In this document: positions 43,567-51,162 of the stretch, in pieces
Layout of the letters: each line of letters begins with the position of its first letter
Numbering within the stretch: position 1 is the first letter of the stretch
Origin: Palsa-504 sp963767565
Lineage (GTDB): Bacteria > Actinomycetota > Actinomycetes > Streptosporangiales > Streptosporangiaceae
DNA length: 64,000 nucleotides
Direction: 5' to 3'
Assembly (NCBI GenBank): GCA_963767565.1
Contig: CAVYEG010000013.1
Location: forward strand, 124,001 to 188,000
Translations under genes and position numbers: made by a program
The notes under the pieces: generated by a model
The model's database searches: none
What the model was told of the DNA's origin: nothing
What the model saw: only the letters and a program-made list of their open reading frames with translations

Positions 43567-44087
43567 TGGAAATTTCAGGCAGGCAGGAGGGGCAGGCGCT
43601 CGCCGCCGGTATCGCGGCCGGCCTGGAGCGGCTGGTCAGGCTGTTCCGCTCCATCAGCACCGCAGACGGGCTGTCCCTGACCACGGCCGCGACCCTGGCC
43701 ACCCTGGAGCGCTCGGGGCCGTACCGCCTGACCTCCCTTGCGGTCAGGGAAGGCGTGACCCAGCCGGCCATGACCCAGCTGATCGCCCGCCTAGAGGAGT
43801 CCGGGCTGGCGGACCGGACCGCCGACCCGAGCGACGGCCGGGTGGTCCAGGTCCGGATCACCGATGCGGGCCGGGCCCTGCTGGCCCGGCGGCGTGCGGC
43901 CCGGGCCGAGCGGCTGGCCCTGATCCTCGAAAGGCTCGGCCCCGGCGACCTGGCCGCGCTGGAGGCGGCGCTGCCGGCCATCGACGCGCTGGCCAACGCC
44001 CAGGGCACGGAGCCGCGTACAGCACCAGCACCAGCACCAGCACCAGCACCAGCACCAGCACCAGCACCAGCACCAGCACCAGCGTAG
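43566..44087 (+). CDS. MarR-family regulator with Ala-Pro repeat tail
   Basis: A 173-residue MarR regulator. Winged-helix region: LSLTTAATLATLERSGPYRL, TSLAVREGVTQPAMTQLIAR, LEESGLADRTADPSDGRVVQ, VRITDAGRALLARRR. After residue 150 the sequence is (Ala-Pro) repeated about ten times, encoded by a hexanucleotide tandem array; family members normally stop near 145. It lies 49 bases before the MFS-stress-protein gene, in the same direction, and probably represses that gene and itself. Confidence 0.9.
   Translation: MEISGRQEGQALAAGIAAGLERLVRLFRSISTADGLSLTTAATLATLERSGPYRLTSLAVREGVTQPAMTQLIARLEESGLADRTADPSDGRVVQVRITDAGRALLARRRAARAERLALILERLGPGDLAALEAALPAIDALANAQGTEPRTAPAPAPAPAPAPAPAPAPAPA
44020..44083. 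repeat. Hexanucleotide microsatellite (CAGCAC)n
   Basis: About 10.5 uninterrupted copies of CAGCAC close the MarR gene. Copy changes stay in frame and alter only tail length. Confidence 0.9.
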
Positions 44088-44136
44088 GCCCGAGCCGAAC
44101 AACGATGACGCAAGACACGATGATTGGAGTACGTCG

Positions 44137-45903
44137 ATGAGTGGCACCCATACGGGCGCGGCTTCGAGCCCGTTCAAGCAGCCGAAAGCGGTCTTCGCCG
44201 TCGCGTTCGCCTGCGTCGTGTCGTTCATGGGCATCGGCCTGGTGGACCCGATCCTGCCGGCCATCTCGCACGAGCTGAAGGCCTCACCGAGCGAGGTCAC
44301 GCTGCTGTTCACCAGCTACCTGGTGGTCACGGCGGTGGCCATGCTGATCACCAACTGGGTCTCGAGCCGGATCGGTGCCAAGAAGACGCTGATCGCGGGC
44401 CTGATCCTGATCGTGCTGTTCAGCGCAGCGGCCGGGGCTTCCCCCGGCATCAACGCCATCATCGGGTTCCGGGCCGGCTGGGGCGTGGGCAACGCGCTGT
44501 TCATCGCCACCTCGCTGGCCGTCATCGTGGCCTCGGCCAGCGGCGGCTTCGCGGGCGCCATCGTGCTGTACGAGACGGCGCTGGGCGTCGGCATCGCGAT
44601 CGGCCCGCTGCTGGGCGGCACCCTGGGCGAGATCAGCTGGCGGGGCCCGTTCTACGGGGTGTCGGTCCTGATGGCCATCGCGCTCATCGCCACCGTGGTG
44701 CTGGTCGAGCCGACGCCGAAGCCCGCCCACCCGACCGGCCTGTCCGCGCCGCTGCGCGCCCTGCGCCACCGCGGCCTGCTGACCATGTCGCTGACCGCGC
44801 TCTGCTACAACTGGGGTTTCTTCACCGTCCTGGGGTACGCGCCGTTCCCGATGAACCTGAGCCCGATCAAGCTCGGCCTGGTGTTCACCGGCTGGGGCAT
44901 CATGGTGGCCATCTTCGCTGTCTTCGGCGCTCCCCGCCTGCAGGAATCCCTCGGCATCGCCAGGACTATGTACCTGAACCTGGCCGCGTTCGCCGTGATT
45001 GTGCTGGTCATCGCCATCTGGACGACGGACCGCGCGGTGCTCATCCCGGCCGTGATCGCGTCCGGGATCTTCATCGGGGTCAACAACACGATCACCACCC
45101 AGGCCGTGATGACCGTCTCCCCGGTGGAGAAGCCGGTCGCCTCGGCGGCCTACAGCTTCGTCCGGTTCATCGGCGGCGGCCTGGCTCCCTACGCGGCCGG
45201 CCGGATGGTCATCGCGGTCAACATTCACTTCCCGTTCTTCGTCGGCGCCGGGGCCATCGTGGCCGGCATCGTCGTCCTGTCCACCGCGCACCGCCTGCTC
45301 AACGAGGCCGAACGGGTCCAGGCCGAGCAGGTCCAGGCCACCGCGGCCGCGACGGCGGCGGCCGCGCCCGCCCCGGCGCGGGTCCCGGTGCCGGGGCACG
45401 CGGGCACCACGGACCGTTCGGCAGAATCGATCGTGGCCGCCGTCGACGGCTCGCCTATGGCCGCGCTGGTCACCGAGGCGGCGGCCCGGCTGGCGGCGGC
45501 GGACGGCCGGGCCGTGCACGTGGTCCACGTGCAAGAGGACGCCACCGCGGGCGATGCGGGTACCGACGGGGAAGTCCTGGAGGCGGCCCGGGCCGCGGTC
45601 AGGAGGCAGCTGGACCTGCTGGCCGCGCATCACGTCCCGGCCGAGGGCCAGATCCTGCTGCACGCCACCGATCACGGCACGGCCGGGCGGATGATCGCCG
45701 AGTACGCGACCGCGACCGGGGGCGGCACCATCGTGATCGGCGCCTCCAGCCACGGCGGGCTGCCCGCCCTGATGGACGCCAGCGCGAGCCGGGAGCTCGG
45801 GCGGCACACCGCCAGCAATATCCTGATCGTGAATCCCGACGCCCCCGGGACGCTGATCGCAGCTGACGAGTGGAGCGAGCTGGAGGCGTCGCGGCTGCGG
45901 TAG
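44137..45903 (+). CDS. MFS permease fused to a C-terminal universal stress protein domain
   Basis: A 588-residue protein. Residues 1 to about 395 are a 12-segment MFS drug-type transporter: GIGLVDPILPAISHELKASP, TNWVSSRIGAKKTLIAGLIL (motif A region), GIAIGPLLGGTLGEISWRGP (motif C region). After an Ala/Gln/Pro linker (about 400-428) a complete Usp domain starts IVAAVDGSPMAALVTEAAAR and contains VHVVHVQEDA, the ATP-binding pattern GASSHGGLPALM, and NILIVNPDAP. The USP part faces the cytoplasm and may gate transport by nucleotide. ATG 44137 has GATTGGAG upstream. The linker DNA 45405-45427 equals a non-coding palindrome arm at 5624-5646. Confidence 0.88.
   Translation: MSGTHTGAASSPFKQPKAVFAVAFACVVSFMGIGLVDPILPAISHELKASPSEVTLLFTSYLVVTAVAMLITNWVSSRIGAKKTLIAGLILIVLFSAAAGASPGINAIIGFRAGWGVGNALFIATSLAVIVASASGGFAGAIVLYETALGVGIAIGPLLGGTLGEISWRGPFYGVSVLMAIALIATVVLVEPTPKPAHPTGLSAPLRALRHRGLLTMSLTALCYNWGFFTVLGYAPFPMNLSPIKLGLVFTGWGIMVAIFAVFGAPRLQESLGIARTMYLNLAAFAVIVLVIAIWTTDRAVLIPAVIASGIFIGVNNTITTQAVMTVSPVEKPVASAAYSFVRFIGGGLAPYAAGRMVIAVNIHFPFFVGAGAIVAGIVVLSTAHRLLNEAERVQAEQVQATAAATAAAAPAPARVPVPGHAGTTDRSAESIVAAVDGSPMAALVTEAAARLAAADGRAVHVVHVQEDATAGDAGTDGEVLEAARAAVRRQLDLLAAHHVPAEGQILLHATDHGTAGRMIAEYATATGGGTIVIGASSHGGLPALMDASASRELGRHTASNILIVNPDAPGTLIAADEWSELEASRLR
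45405..45427 (+). repeat. 23-nt exact copy of the palindrome arm at 5624-5646
   Basis: CACCACGGACCGTTCGGCAGAAT reads here on the plus strand inside the MFS-USP linker (codons for TTDRSAE) and on the minus strand at 5624-5646. A looser relative, ACCACGGCCCGTTCGGC, occurs at about 24030-24046. Confidence 0.85.
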
Positions 45904-45916
45904 GACCCGGGCGCGA

Positions 45917-46390
45917 TCAGGCGGGCTTGGTCTGGTCGTCGCCGGCCTGCTGGCCGCGCCCGCGCCTGGCCCGCAGGCCGCTGGCCAGGTTCTCCAGCGC
46001 TGGCAGGGCCGCGACCAGGGCATCGGCCTGGTCGGCAGGCAGGTCCGCCACGCATTCGGAGATGATCGCGGCGCGCTGAGCGGAGATCCGCTCGTAGGCG
46101 TCCCGGCCCTGGGGGGTGCTCTCGACCCGGGCGGCGCGGAAATCGTCCGGGTCGCGCAGCCTGCGGATCAGGCCGAACGAGTCCAGCTTGCCGACCACCC
46201 GGGACAGCATGGTGGGATTGAGGCCCTCGATCTGGGCCAGGTCGGCCAGGCTGACCGGGCCGCGGCCGTTGACCACGCCGAGCACGGAGGCCTGGGTGGG
46301 GGTCAGCCCCTCCCCCACGGAGGCCGCGTTCAGCTGCCGCGCGAGCCGAAGCACGACGCGGCGCAAGCGGATGACGGTGTCACTGTCCAT
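45917..46390 (-). CDS. MarR-family regulator
   Basis: A 157-residue MarR regulator: VIRLRRVVLRLARQLNAASV, LTPTQASVLGVVNGRGPVSL, ADLAQIEGLNPTMLSRVVGK, LDSFGLIRRLRDPDDFRAAR, VESTPQGRDAYERI. The C-terminus is basic and glycine-rich. It converges on the MFS gene (13-base gap) and follows a second MarR gene on the same strand by 43 bases. ATG 46390 has AAAGAGG somewhat far upstream. Target unknown; the neighbouring transporters are the obvious candidates. Confidence 0.9.
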   Translation of the reverse strand: MDSDTVIRLRRVVLRLARQLNAASVGEGLTPTQASVLGVVNGRGPVSLADLAQIEGLNPTMLSRVVGKLDSFGLIRRLRDPDDFRAARVESTPQGRDAYERISAQRAAIISECVADLPADQADALVAALPALENLASGLRARRGRGQQAGDDQTKPA

Positions 46391-46433
46391 GGGTGCCGAC
46401 TACCTCTTTGCCAGCAACGGCTAGATAGCAACT

Positions 46434-46871
46434 CTAGGGGATGACCTCGGCCTTACGGTCCAGAAGGCCCAGCAGCTTAGCCAGCGCCTCCCGGTCAGCG
46501 CCGGACAGGGGCGCGAACAGGTCTTCGGCCGCGCGCCGGCGGGCCTCGCGCATGCCGTCGCGGACGGCTAGGCCCTGGTCGGTCAGGTGCAGGCGGATGG
46601 CGCGGCGGTTCTGCGGGTCGACCTCGCGGCGGACCAGCCCAGCCCGCTCAAGCGCGTCGATCACGGTGGTGACCGACCGCGGCACGATGGCCAGGTGATC
46701 GGCGAGCTCCGTCATCCGCGGCGGTTCCTCGCTGCGGGCGATCATCCGCAGCGCACGCTCCTGAGCCGGAGTAAGGCCCAGCGGCGCCAGGCGCTCGGCT
46801 TGCGCGTGGCGGAGCCGCTTGGTCAGCCGCTGGAGCAGGTCCGCCAGCTGGGCCGAGTCCTCGTACTCCAT
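46434..46871 (-). CDS. MarR-family regulator, divergent from an ABC exporter
   Basis: A 145-residue MarR regulator: LLQRLTKRLRHAQAERLAPL, LTPAQERALRMIARSEEPPR, MTELADHLAIVPRSVTTVID, ALERAGLVRREVDPQNRRAI, RLHLTDQGLAV. TAGGAT lies six bases before ATG 46871, so it is probably leaderless. It is divergent from the ABC exporter at 46969, a standard arrangement for a MarR repressor controlling an exporter and itself. Confidence 0.92.
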   Translation of the reverse strand: MEYEDSAQLADLLQRLTKRLRHAQAERLAPLGLTPAQERALRMIARSEEPPRMTELADHLAIVPRSVTTVIDALERAGLVRREVDPQNRRAIRLHLTDQGLAVRDGMREARRRAAEDLFAPLSGADREALAKLLGLLDRKAEVIP

Positions 46872-46883
46872 GTCCGGATCCTA
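46869..46883 (-). promoter_or_regulatory. Leaderless -10 box of the divergent MarR gene
   Basis: TAGGAT (46878-46883, minus strand), six bases CCGGAC, then ATG 46871. Confidence 0.6.
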
Positions 46884-46922
46884 CCAGGAGTGGCGCTCAT
46901 ACTGAGCTGGGAACAATTATGA

Positions 46923-46945
46923 GTTATGCTCTGTTTGAGCTAACA
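46923..46945. promoter_or_regulatory. Candidate MarR operator at the ABC exporter promoter
   Basis: GTTATGCTC, five bases, GAGCTAAC forms an inverted repeat with one bulged T, inside the AT-rich 97-base gap; TATGCT within it could be the exporter -10. Confidence 0.45.
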
Positions 46946-46968
46946 GGACTAACTACTTGGAGGCCTTA

Positions 46969-48735
46969 TTGGGTACCGCTAACACTCGCGTGCCGATCCG
47001 GCGCATCCTGCGGCTGTTCCGCCCCTACCGGTGGAGCCTGCTGTTCGTCGGGGTGCTGGTCGGCGCGTCATCCCTCGTATCCCTGGTCAATCCGTTCCTG
47101 ATCCGCGCGGTCATCGACGTGGCCCTGCCACAGGGGCGGCTGGGCCTGCTTACCGTGCTCGCCATCGGCATGGTCGTGGTGTCGATCGCCAACAGCTCGT
47201 TCAGTGTCTCGCAGACCTATGTGTCCACCAAGGTCGGGCAGCGGGTCATGCACGACCTGCGCACCGCCGTCTACTCGCACCTCCAGCGCATGTCGCTGGC
47301 CTTCTTCACGCGGACCCGCACCGGCGAGGTGCAGTCGCGTATCGCCAACGACATCGGCGGCATGCAGTCGACCGTCACCACCACCGCCACCACGCTGGTG
47401 TCCAACCTGACCACCGTGATCGCCACCATCATCGCCATGGTCGTGCTGGACTGGCGCCTGACGATCGCGTCGCTGATCATGATGCCCGCGTTCGTGTGGG
47501 TGAGCCGCCGGGTGGGGACCGAGCGGCGCCGCATCACCCGGGACCGGCAGCGCCAGCTCGCCGTGCTCTCCTCGATCGTGCAGGAGTCGCTGTCGGTGAG
47601 CGGCATCCTGCTCGGCCACACCATGGGCCGCTCCCGTTCGCTGGCCGACTCCTTCGCCGGCGAGTCCGACAAGCTTTCTGACCTGGAGGTCCGCTCGAAC
47701 ATGGCGGGCCGCTGGCGCCAGTCGACGATCCAGATCGTCATGTCCTCCATGCCCGCGGTGATCTACTGGGTGACCGGCCTGACCGGCCATGGCGACCGCA
47801 TGGCCATCTCGATCGGCACCCTGGTCGCGTTCACCACCTTGCAGCAGGCCCTGTTCCGGCCCATGGTGCAGCTGCTCAGCGTCGGCGTGGACATGCAGAG
47901 CTCCCTGGAGCTGTTCGGCCGGATCTTCGAGTACCTGGACCTGCCCGTCGACATCGCCGAGCCGGCCCATCCGGTGACGATCGGCAAGGTCAGCGGCGAG
48001 GTGCGCCTGGACGACGTGGGCTTCGGCTACGCGGGCGCCGACCGGCCGACGCTGAGCGGCATCGACGTCACGGTCCCGGCTGGGCACTCGCTCGCGATCG
48101 TGGGCGAGACCGGCTCGGGCAAGACCACCCTCAGCTACCTGATTCCGCGCCTGTACGACGTGACAGACGGTCGCGTGCTGATCGACGGCGTCGACGTGCG
48201 GGACATGTCGTTCGACGCGCTGGCCGCCACGGTCGGCGTGGTCTCGCAGGAGACCTACCTGTTCCACGCCTCGGTGGCCGACAACCTGCGGTTCGCCAAG
48301 CCCGACGCCACCGATGCCGAGCTGGTCGCGGCCGCGAAGATCGCCCAGATCCACGATCACCTGGAGTCCCTGCCCGACGGCTACGACACGATCGTGGGCG
48401 AACGCGGCTACCGGTTCTCCGGCGGCGAGAAGCAGCGCCTGGCCATCGCCCGCGCCGTGCTGCGCGATCCGCCCATTCTGGTCCTGGATGAGGCCACCAG
48501 CGCCCTGGACACGCAGACCGAGCAGGCCGTGCAGGAGGCCATCGACGCCCTGTCCGCGGGCCGGACCACGATCACGATCGCGCACCGGCTGTCGACGGTC
48601 CGCGATGCCGACGAGATCCTCGTGCTGGACGCCGGGCAGATCGCCGAGCGGGGCAGGCACGACGAGCTGCTCGCGCTGGGCGGCCGTTACGCGGCGCTGG
48701 TCAACCGCGACTCCGAGCTGGTTATGGCCTTATAG
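46969..48735 (+). CDS. ABC exporter with fused membrane and ATPase domains
   Basis: A 588-residue half-transporter of the multidrug type. Six membrane segments lie in residues 20-300 (WSLLFVGVLVGASSLVSLVN; IATIIAMVVLDWRLTIASLI). The ATPase has Walker A VGETGSGKTTLSYLI, Q-loop VVSQETYLF, signature FSGGEKQRLAIARAVL, Walker B ILVLDEATSALD and H-loop IAHRLSTVRDADEI. I start at TTG 46969 because GGAGG ends five bases upstream; the in-frame TTG 46957 overlaps that ribosome site. It would act as a homodimer, exporting a drug or lipid. Likely repressed by the divergent MarR. Confidence 0.92.
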   Translation: MGTANTRVPIRRILRLFRPYRWSLLFVGVLVGASSLVSLVNPFLIRAVIDVALPQGRLGLLTVLAIGMVVVSIANSSFSVSQTYVSTKVGQRVMHDLRTAVYSHLQRMSLAFFTRTRTGEVQSRIANDIGGMQSTVTTTATTLVSNLTTVIATIIAMVVLDWRLTIASLIMMPAFVWVSRRVGTERRRITRDRQRQLAVLSSIVQESLSVSGILLGHTMGRSRSLADSFAGESDKLSDLEVRSNMAGRWRQSTIQIVMSSMPAVIYWVTGLTGHGDRMAISIGTLVAFTTLQQALFRPMVQLLSVGVDMQSSLELFGRIFEYLDLPVDIAEPAHPVTIGKVSGEVRLDDVGFGYAGADRPTLSGIDVTVPAGHSLAIVGETGSGKTTLSYLIPRLYDVTDGRVLIDGVDVRDMSFDALAATVGVVSQETYLFHASVADNLRFAKPDATDAELVAAAKIAQIHDHLESLPDGYDTIVGERGYRFSGGEKQRLAIARAVLRDPPILVLDEATSALDTQTEQAVQEAIDALSAGRTTITIAHRLSTVRDADEILVLDAGQIAERGRHDELLALGGRYAALVNRDSELVMAL

Positions 48736-48747
48736 CCGCTCCCCCAG

Positions 48748-49632
48748 TCAGTTGCGGCCTGATAGCCGCTCCTTCAGCCAGGAGTGCACCTCGGGGATGC
48801 GGCTGGCCAGCAGGGTCAGGTGGCCGTCGTGGTCGAGCAGCCTGGGCTCGACGCCGGGGATGTGCGCGGCGAGCCACTGGCCGTGGCCGAACGGCACGAA
48901 CTTGTCCTGCCGGCCGTGCATGAGCAGGACCGGGACCGAGATGGCGGACAGGTCGAAACCCCACGGGCTGCCGTGCGCCACGGCATCGTCCCACCAGCCC
49001 TGGACGCCCGGGGCCAGGCCCTCGTGATCGCAGTAGCTGAGGTACTCTGCCAGAGCGTCCTTCAGCACCGCCGCGTCCGCGGGTGACAGCAGGGTGTGCA
49101 GGGTGGCGGCCACGTCGGCGGGCGACGAGGCCAGCACGGCCTCCCGGTCAGCCTCCAGCTTGACCCGGGCGGCGTCGCGGTCGCGCAGGAACAGCCGGAT
49201 GTCCTCGGCGTTCAGCTCGCCCATGCCGTCGAACCAGTCGAGGCCCTCGGCGCCGAGCGGAGCCAGCGAGGCCAGCGAGGCCACGGCGGTGACCAGATCG
49301 GGCAGCAGCGCGGCGCAGGCCAGGACGTGCGGCCCGCCGCCGGAGATGCCCCACATGGCCAGCCGGTCGATGCCGAGCTCGGCGCAGATGGCCCGGACGT
49401 CGGCCGCGCAGTCCGCGACGCTGCGACCCGGCTGCGGGTCCGAGCCGCCGTAACCGGGCCGGTCGTAGCTGATCAGGCGCAGGCCGCGGACGGCGGCGTC
49501 GATCGTGACGGGCTGGTACAGGTGCCGGGAGTTCGGGGTGCCGTTGTGGACCAGGACCGGGCGGCCGTTCGGGTCGCCGGCTTCCTCGATGGCCAGGGTC
49601 CTGCCGTCTGGAGTCCGGGCGGTCCGCTCCAT
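48748..49632 (-). CDS. Alpha/beta hydrolase
   Basis: A 294-residue alpha/beta hydrolase. It starts MERTARTPDGRTLAIEEAGD; oxyanion region VLVHNGTPNSRHLYQP, SYDRPGYGGSDPQPGRSV, nucleophile elbow GISGGGPH with S97, LLMHGRQDKFVPFGHGQWLA, and catalytic His in LLDHDGHLTLLASRI. The HNGTPNSR form is common in actinobacterial proteins of unknown substrate. Its end is 12 bases from the end of the convergent ABC gene; that gap holds part of a duplicated ATAGCCGCTCC. Confidence 0.88.
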   Translation of the reverse strand: MERTARTPDGRTLAIEEAGDPNGRPVLVHNGTPNSRHLYQPVTIDAAVRGLRLISYDRPGYGGSDPQPGRSVADCAADVRAICAELGIDRLAMWGISGGGPHVLACAALLPDLVTAVASLASLAPLGAEGLDWFDGMGELNAEDIRLFLRDRDAARVKLEADREAVLASSPADVAATLHTLLSPADAAVLKDALAEYLSYCDHEGLAPGVQGWWDDAVAHGSPWGFDLSAISVPVLLMHGRQDKFVPFGHGQWLAAHIPGVEPRLLDHDGHLTLLASRIPEVHSWLKERLSGRN

Positions 49633-49661
49633 GGTCCCTCCCGTCGCGTCTTCGGCGGTGC

Positions 49662-49871
49662 TCAGTCGCCGACGGCCAGGATCACGTCCGAGGCCTTGAT
49701 CACGGCAGTGACCTGGCTGCCCTCGGCGAGGCCCAGCTGCTTGACCGCTTCCACGGTGATCGAGGCCACCAGGCGAGTGCCGGCCGCGTCCAGTTCGACG
49801 TTGGCGATGGCCTCACCGGTGTTGATGCTGGTGACACGGGCCGGAATCTGATTGCGGGCACTGAGCTGCAT
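49662..49871 (-). CDS. Mop/TOBE-domain molybdate-binding protein
   Basis: A 69-residue single Mop domain (MQLSARNQIPARVTSINTGE, AIANVELDAAGTRLVASITV, EAVKQLGLAEGSQVTAVIKA, SDVILAVGD). Such molbindins bind molybdate or tungstate as hexamers and may store it or sense it. ATG 49871 follows CAGGAG. Divergent, 52 bases apart, from an HTH gene start that might have been its regulator before being cut. Confidence 0.92.
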   Translation of the reverse strand: MQLSARNQIPARVTSINTGEAIANVELDAAGTRLVASITVEAVKQLGLAEGSQVTAVIKASDVILAVGD

Positions 49872-49910
49872 GACGGGACTCCTGAACTGTGGTCGATGGT
49901 GCTGCGACCT

Positions 49911-49926
49911 TACGCTAGTGCACGTG
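49911..49926 (+). promoter_or_regulatory. Leaderless -10 box of the truncated HTH gene
   Basis: TACGCT (49911-49916), seven bases, then GTG 49924. Confidence 0.5.
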
Positions 49927-50064
49927 CCTGTAAATACTGCGATGTATTCCAGGCTCCTCGCGCTGGCGCGAGCGACTCCCGGCTGGCCGTATGAGCGGCT
50001 GGCGGGGCGGGCCGATGCCGGCCAGGGGACCGTCTGGCGGGCCGTGACGGAGGCGCCGCCTGGG
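49924..50064 (+). pseudogene. N-terminal fragment of a putative helix-turn-helix regulator
   Basis: From GTG 49924 the frame reads VPVNTAMYSRLLALARATPG, WPYERLAGRADAGQGTVWRA, VTEAPPGV, which resembles the first helix-turn-helix of an XRE-like or similar regulator (LAGRADAGQGTVWRAV). After about 50064 the sequence belongs, on the other strand, to a TnpB remnant, although the frame runs on to 50511. I interpret an insertion that cut the gene. Identification of the HTH is tentative. Confidence 0.45.
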
Positions 50065-50070
50065 GTCACG

Positions 50071-50386
50071 TCACGCCGGGTGCACACCTGGCAGGTGGCC
50101 TCCGGCTCGGCGGTGCGTGATCCCCGCCGTCGGGGCGGGGACGGTGCCGCCGCCCGCGCGGGCAGCGATGTCGGCGGCCGCGATCAGGTCGCGGTGCCCT
50201 TCCTGCCCGCAATGCGGGCAGCTGAAGTCTCGTCCGGCGGGTTTGGGCACCCGTCGGGCACAGCTGGGGCAGGTGGAGGAGGTGCCCCGCTCGTCGACCA
50301 TCGTGGCGGTGATCCCGGCGGCCTGTGCCTTGCCGGCCAGGGCGCGGAGCAGTTGCCGACCCGCCAGTCGCGGACTCGCTGGTTAT
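50071..50386 (-). pseudogene. IS200/IS605-type TnpB C-terminal remnant with a frameshift
   Basis: The distal part of a TnpB is recognisable: HNQRVRDWRVG in one frame, then, after a shift near 50350, LLRALAGKAQAAGITATMVD, ERGTSSTCPSCARRVPKPAG and RDFSCPHCGQEGHRDLIAAA, that is, the two-CxxC zinc ribbon and the following Asp-containing helix of the RuvC-like domain. A missing base in GGCAAC (expected GGCCAA) explains the shift. No TnpA and no N-terminal TnpB are present between here and the kinase at 50570. Inactive. A CTAGGGAA/TTCCTAG hairpin near 50449-50467 may be a leftover end structure. Confidence 0.75.
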
Positions 50387-50569
50387 GCCGCTGCCCTGCG
50401 GTGACACGCAGCCCGCACCGCGCGGTGCGGTGCACCACCCGCGGCGCATCTAGGGAACTGCTTCCTAGGCATGCCGCCATCACACCACCACCCACCGACA
50501 AAACCAGATAACGCCACGCAACCCAACCAGAACGACCCGCATACGATTCGGAACTTACGGACAGAAGCA

Positions 50570-51160
50570 TTAGCCCCCCGGGGGGCCTGCCCGGGCTACC
50601 AGGGCGGCGATCTGATCGTCGAGGGTGGCGGCGGCCGTGAGCCGGTTGTCCACGGTGACATGCGGGGCGGCTGGCTCGGCGCCGAGCCTGATCCGGTCGG
50701 TGAAGGCCGCGAAATCCGCCAGCTTGGCCGCGTCGCGATCCAGGCCGCGGGCGTCCAGCCGGAGCCACACGGTGGCCGGGTCGGATCTGACCCAGACCAG
50801 GTGGACGGCTCCGCCGCCGAGTTCGGCCACCCAGGAGCGCCAGCGCTCAGCATCGTGTATCTGCCCGGTGAACGGGCCGGACAGCAGGACCGGGCAGCCA
50901 TGGGCCCGGATCTCGCGGGCGGTGGCGGTCAGGCCGGCGTACTCGTGCACCTTGACGTGCTCGTCGTACCAGGGACCCTCGCGCTCGCCGTGCGGACGGC
51001 CGCCTGCGGCCAGGACGGCCGCCACGAACGAGCCGTACATGGTGTCCTTATCCAGCAGCGCCGGGGTCGGCACCAGCGCGGCCAGCAGCAGCTCCGCAAC
51101 CGTGCTCTTGCCGGATCCGGGCGGCCCTGCCACCACCCAGGCGGGCGCCGGGACGCTCAC
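50570..51160 (-). CDS. P-loop kinase (AAA/gluconokinase-like)
   Basis: A 196-residue P-loop protein. Walker A VVAGPPGSGKSTVAELLL near residues 9-26, LLDKDTMYGSFVAAVLAAGG, VLLSGPFTGQIHDAERWRSW, a lid-like DPATVWLRLDARGLDRDAAK and C-terminal PHVTVDNRLTAAATLDDQIA. The pattern fits small-molecule kinases of the ZTL/gluconate type more than nucleotide kinases. Start GTG 51160 lies two bases after the stop of the Ser/Thr kinase gene, so the two are translationally coupled; whether the larger kinase phosphorylates this protein is speculation. A 14-bp palindrome of C6G6 core covers its stop region. Confidence 0.8.
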   Translation of the reverse strand: MSVPAPAWVVAGPPGSGKSTVAELLLAALVPTPALLDKDTMYGSFVAAVLAAGGRPHGEREGPWYDEHVKVHEYAGLTATAREIRAHGCPVLLSGPFTGQIHDAERWRSWVAELGGGAVHLVWVRSDPATVWLRLDARGLDRDAAKLADFAAFTDRIRLGAEPAAPHVTVDNRLTAAATLDDQIAALVARAGPPGG

Positions 51161-51162
51161 CG

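Noticed and set aside
44020..44083. Phase-variation switch in the MarR gene.
   Set aside because: The unit is six bases, so gain or loss cannot shift the frame; only tail length varies.
50071..50386. Active TnpB/IS605 guide-RNA nuclease.
   Set aside because: Only the C-terminal part remains and it is frameshifted; no TnpA and no N-terminal domain.
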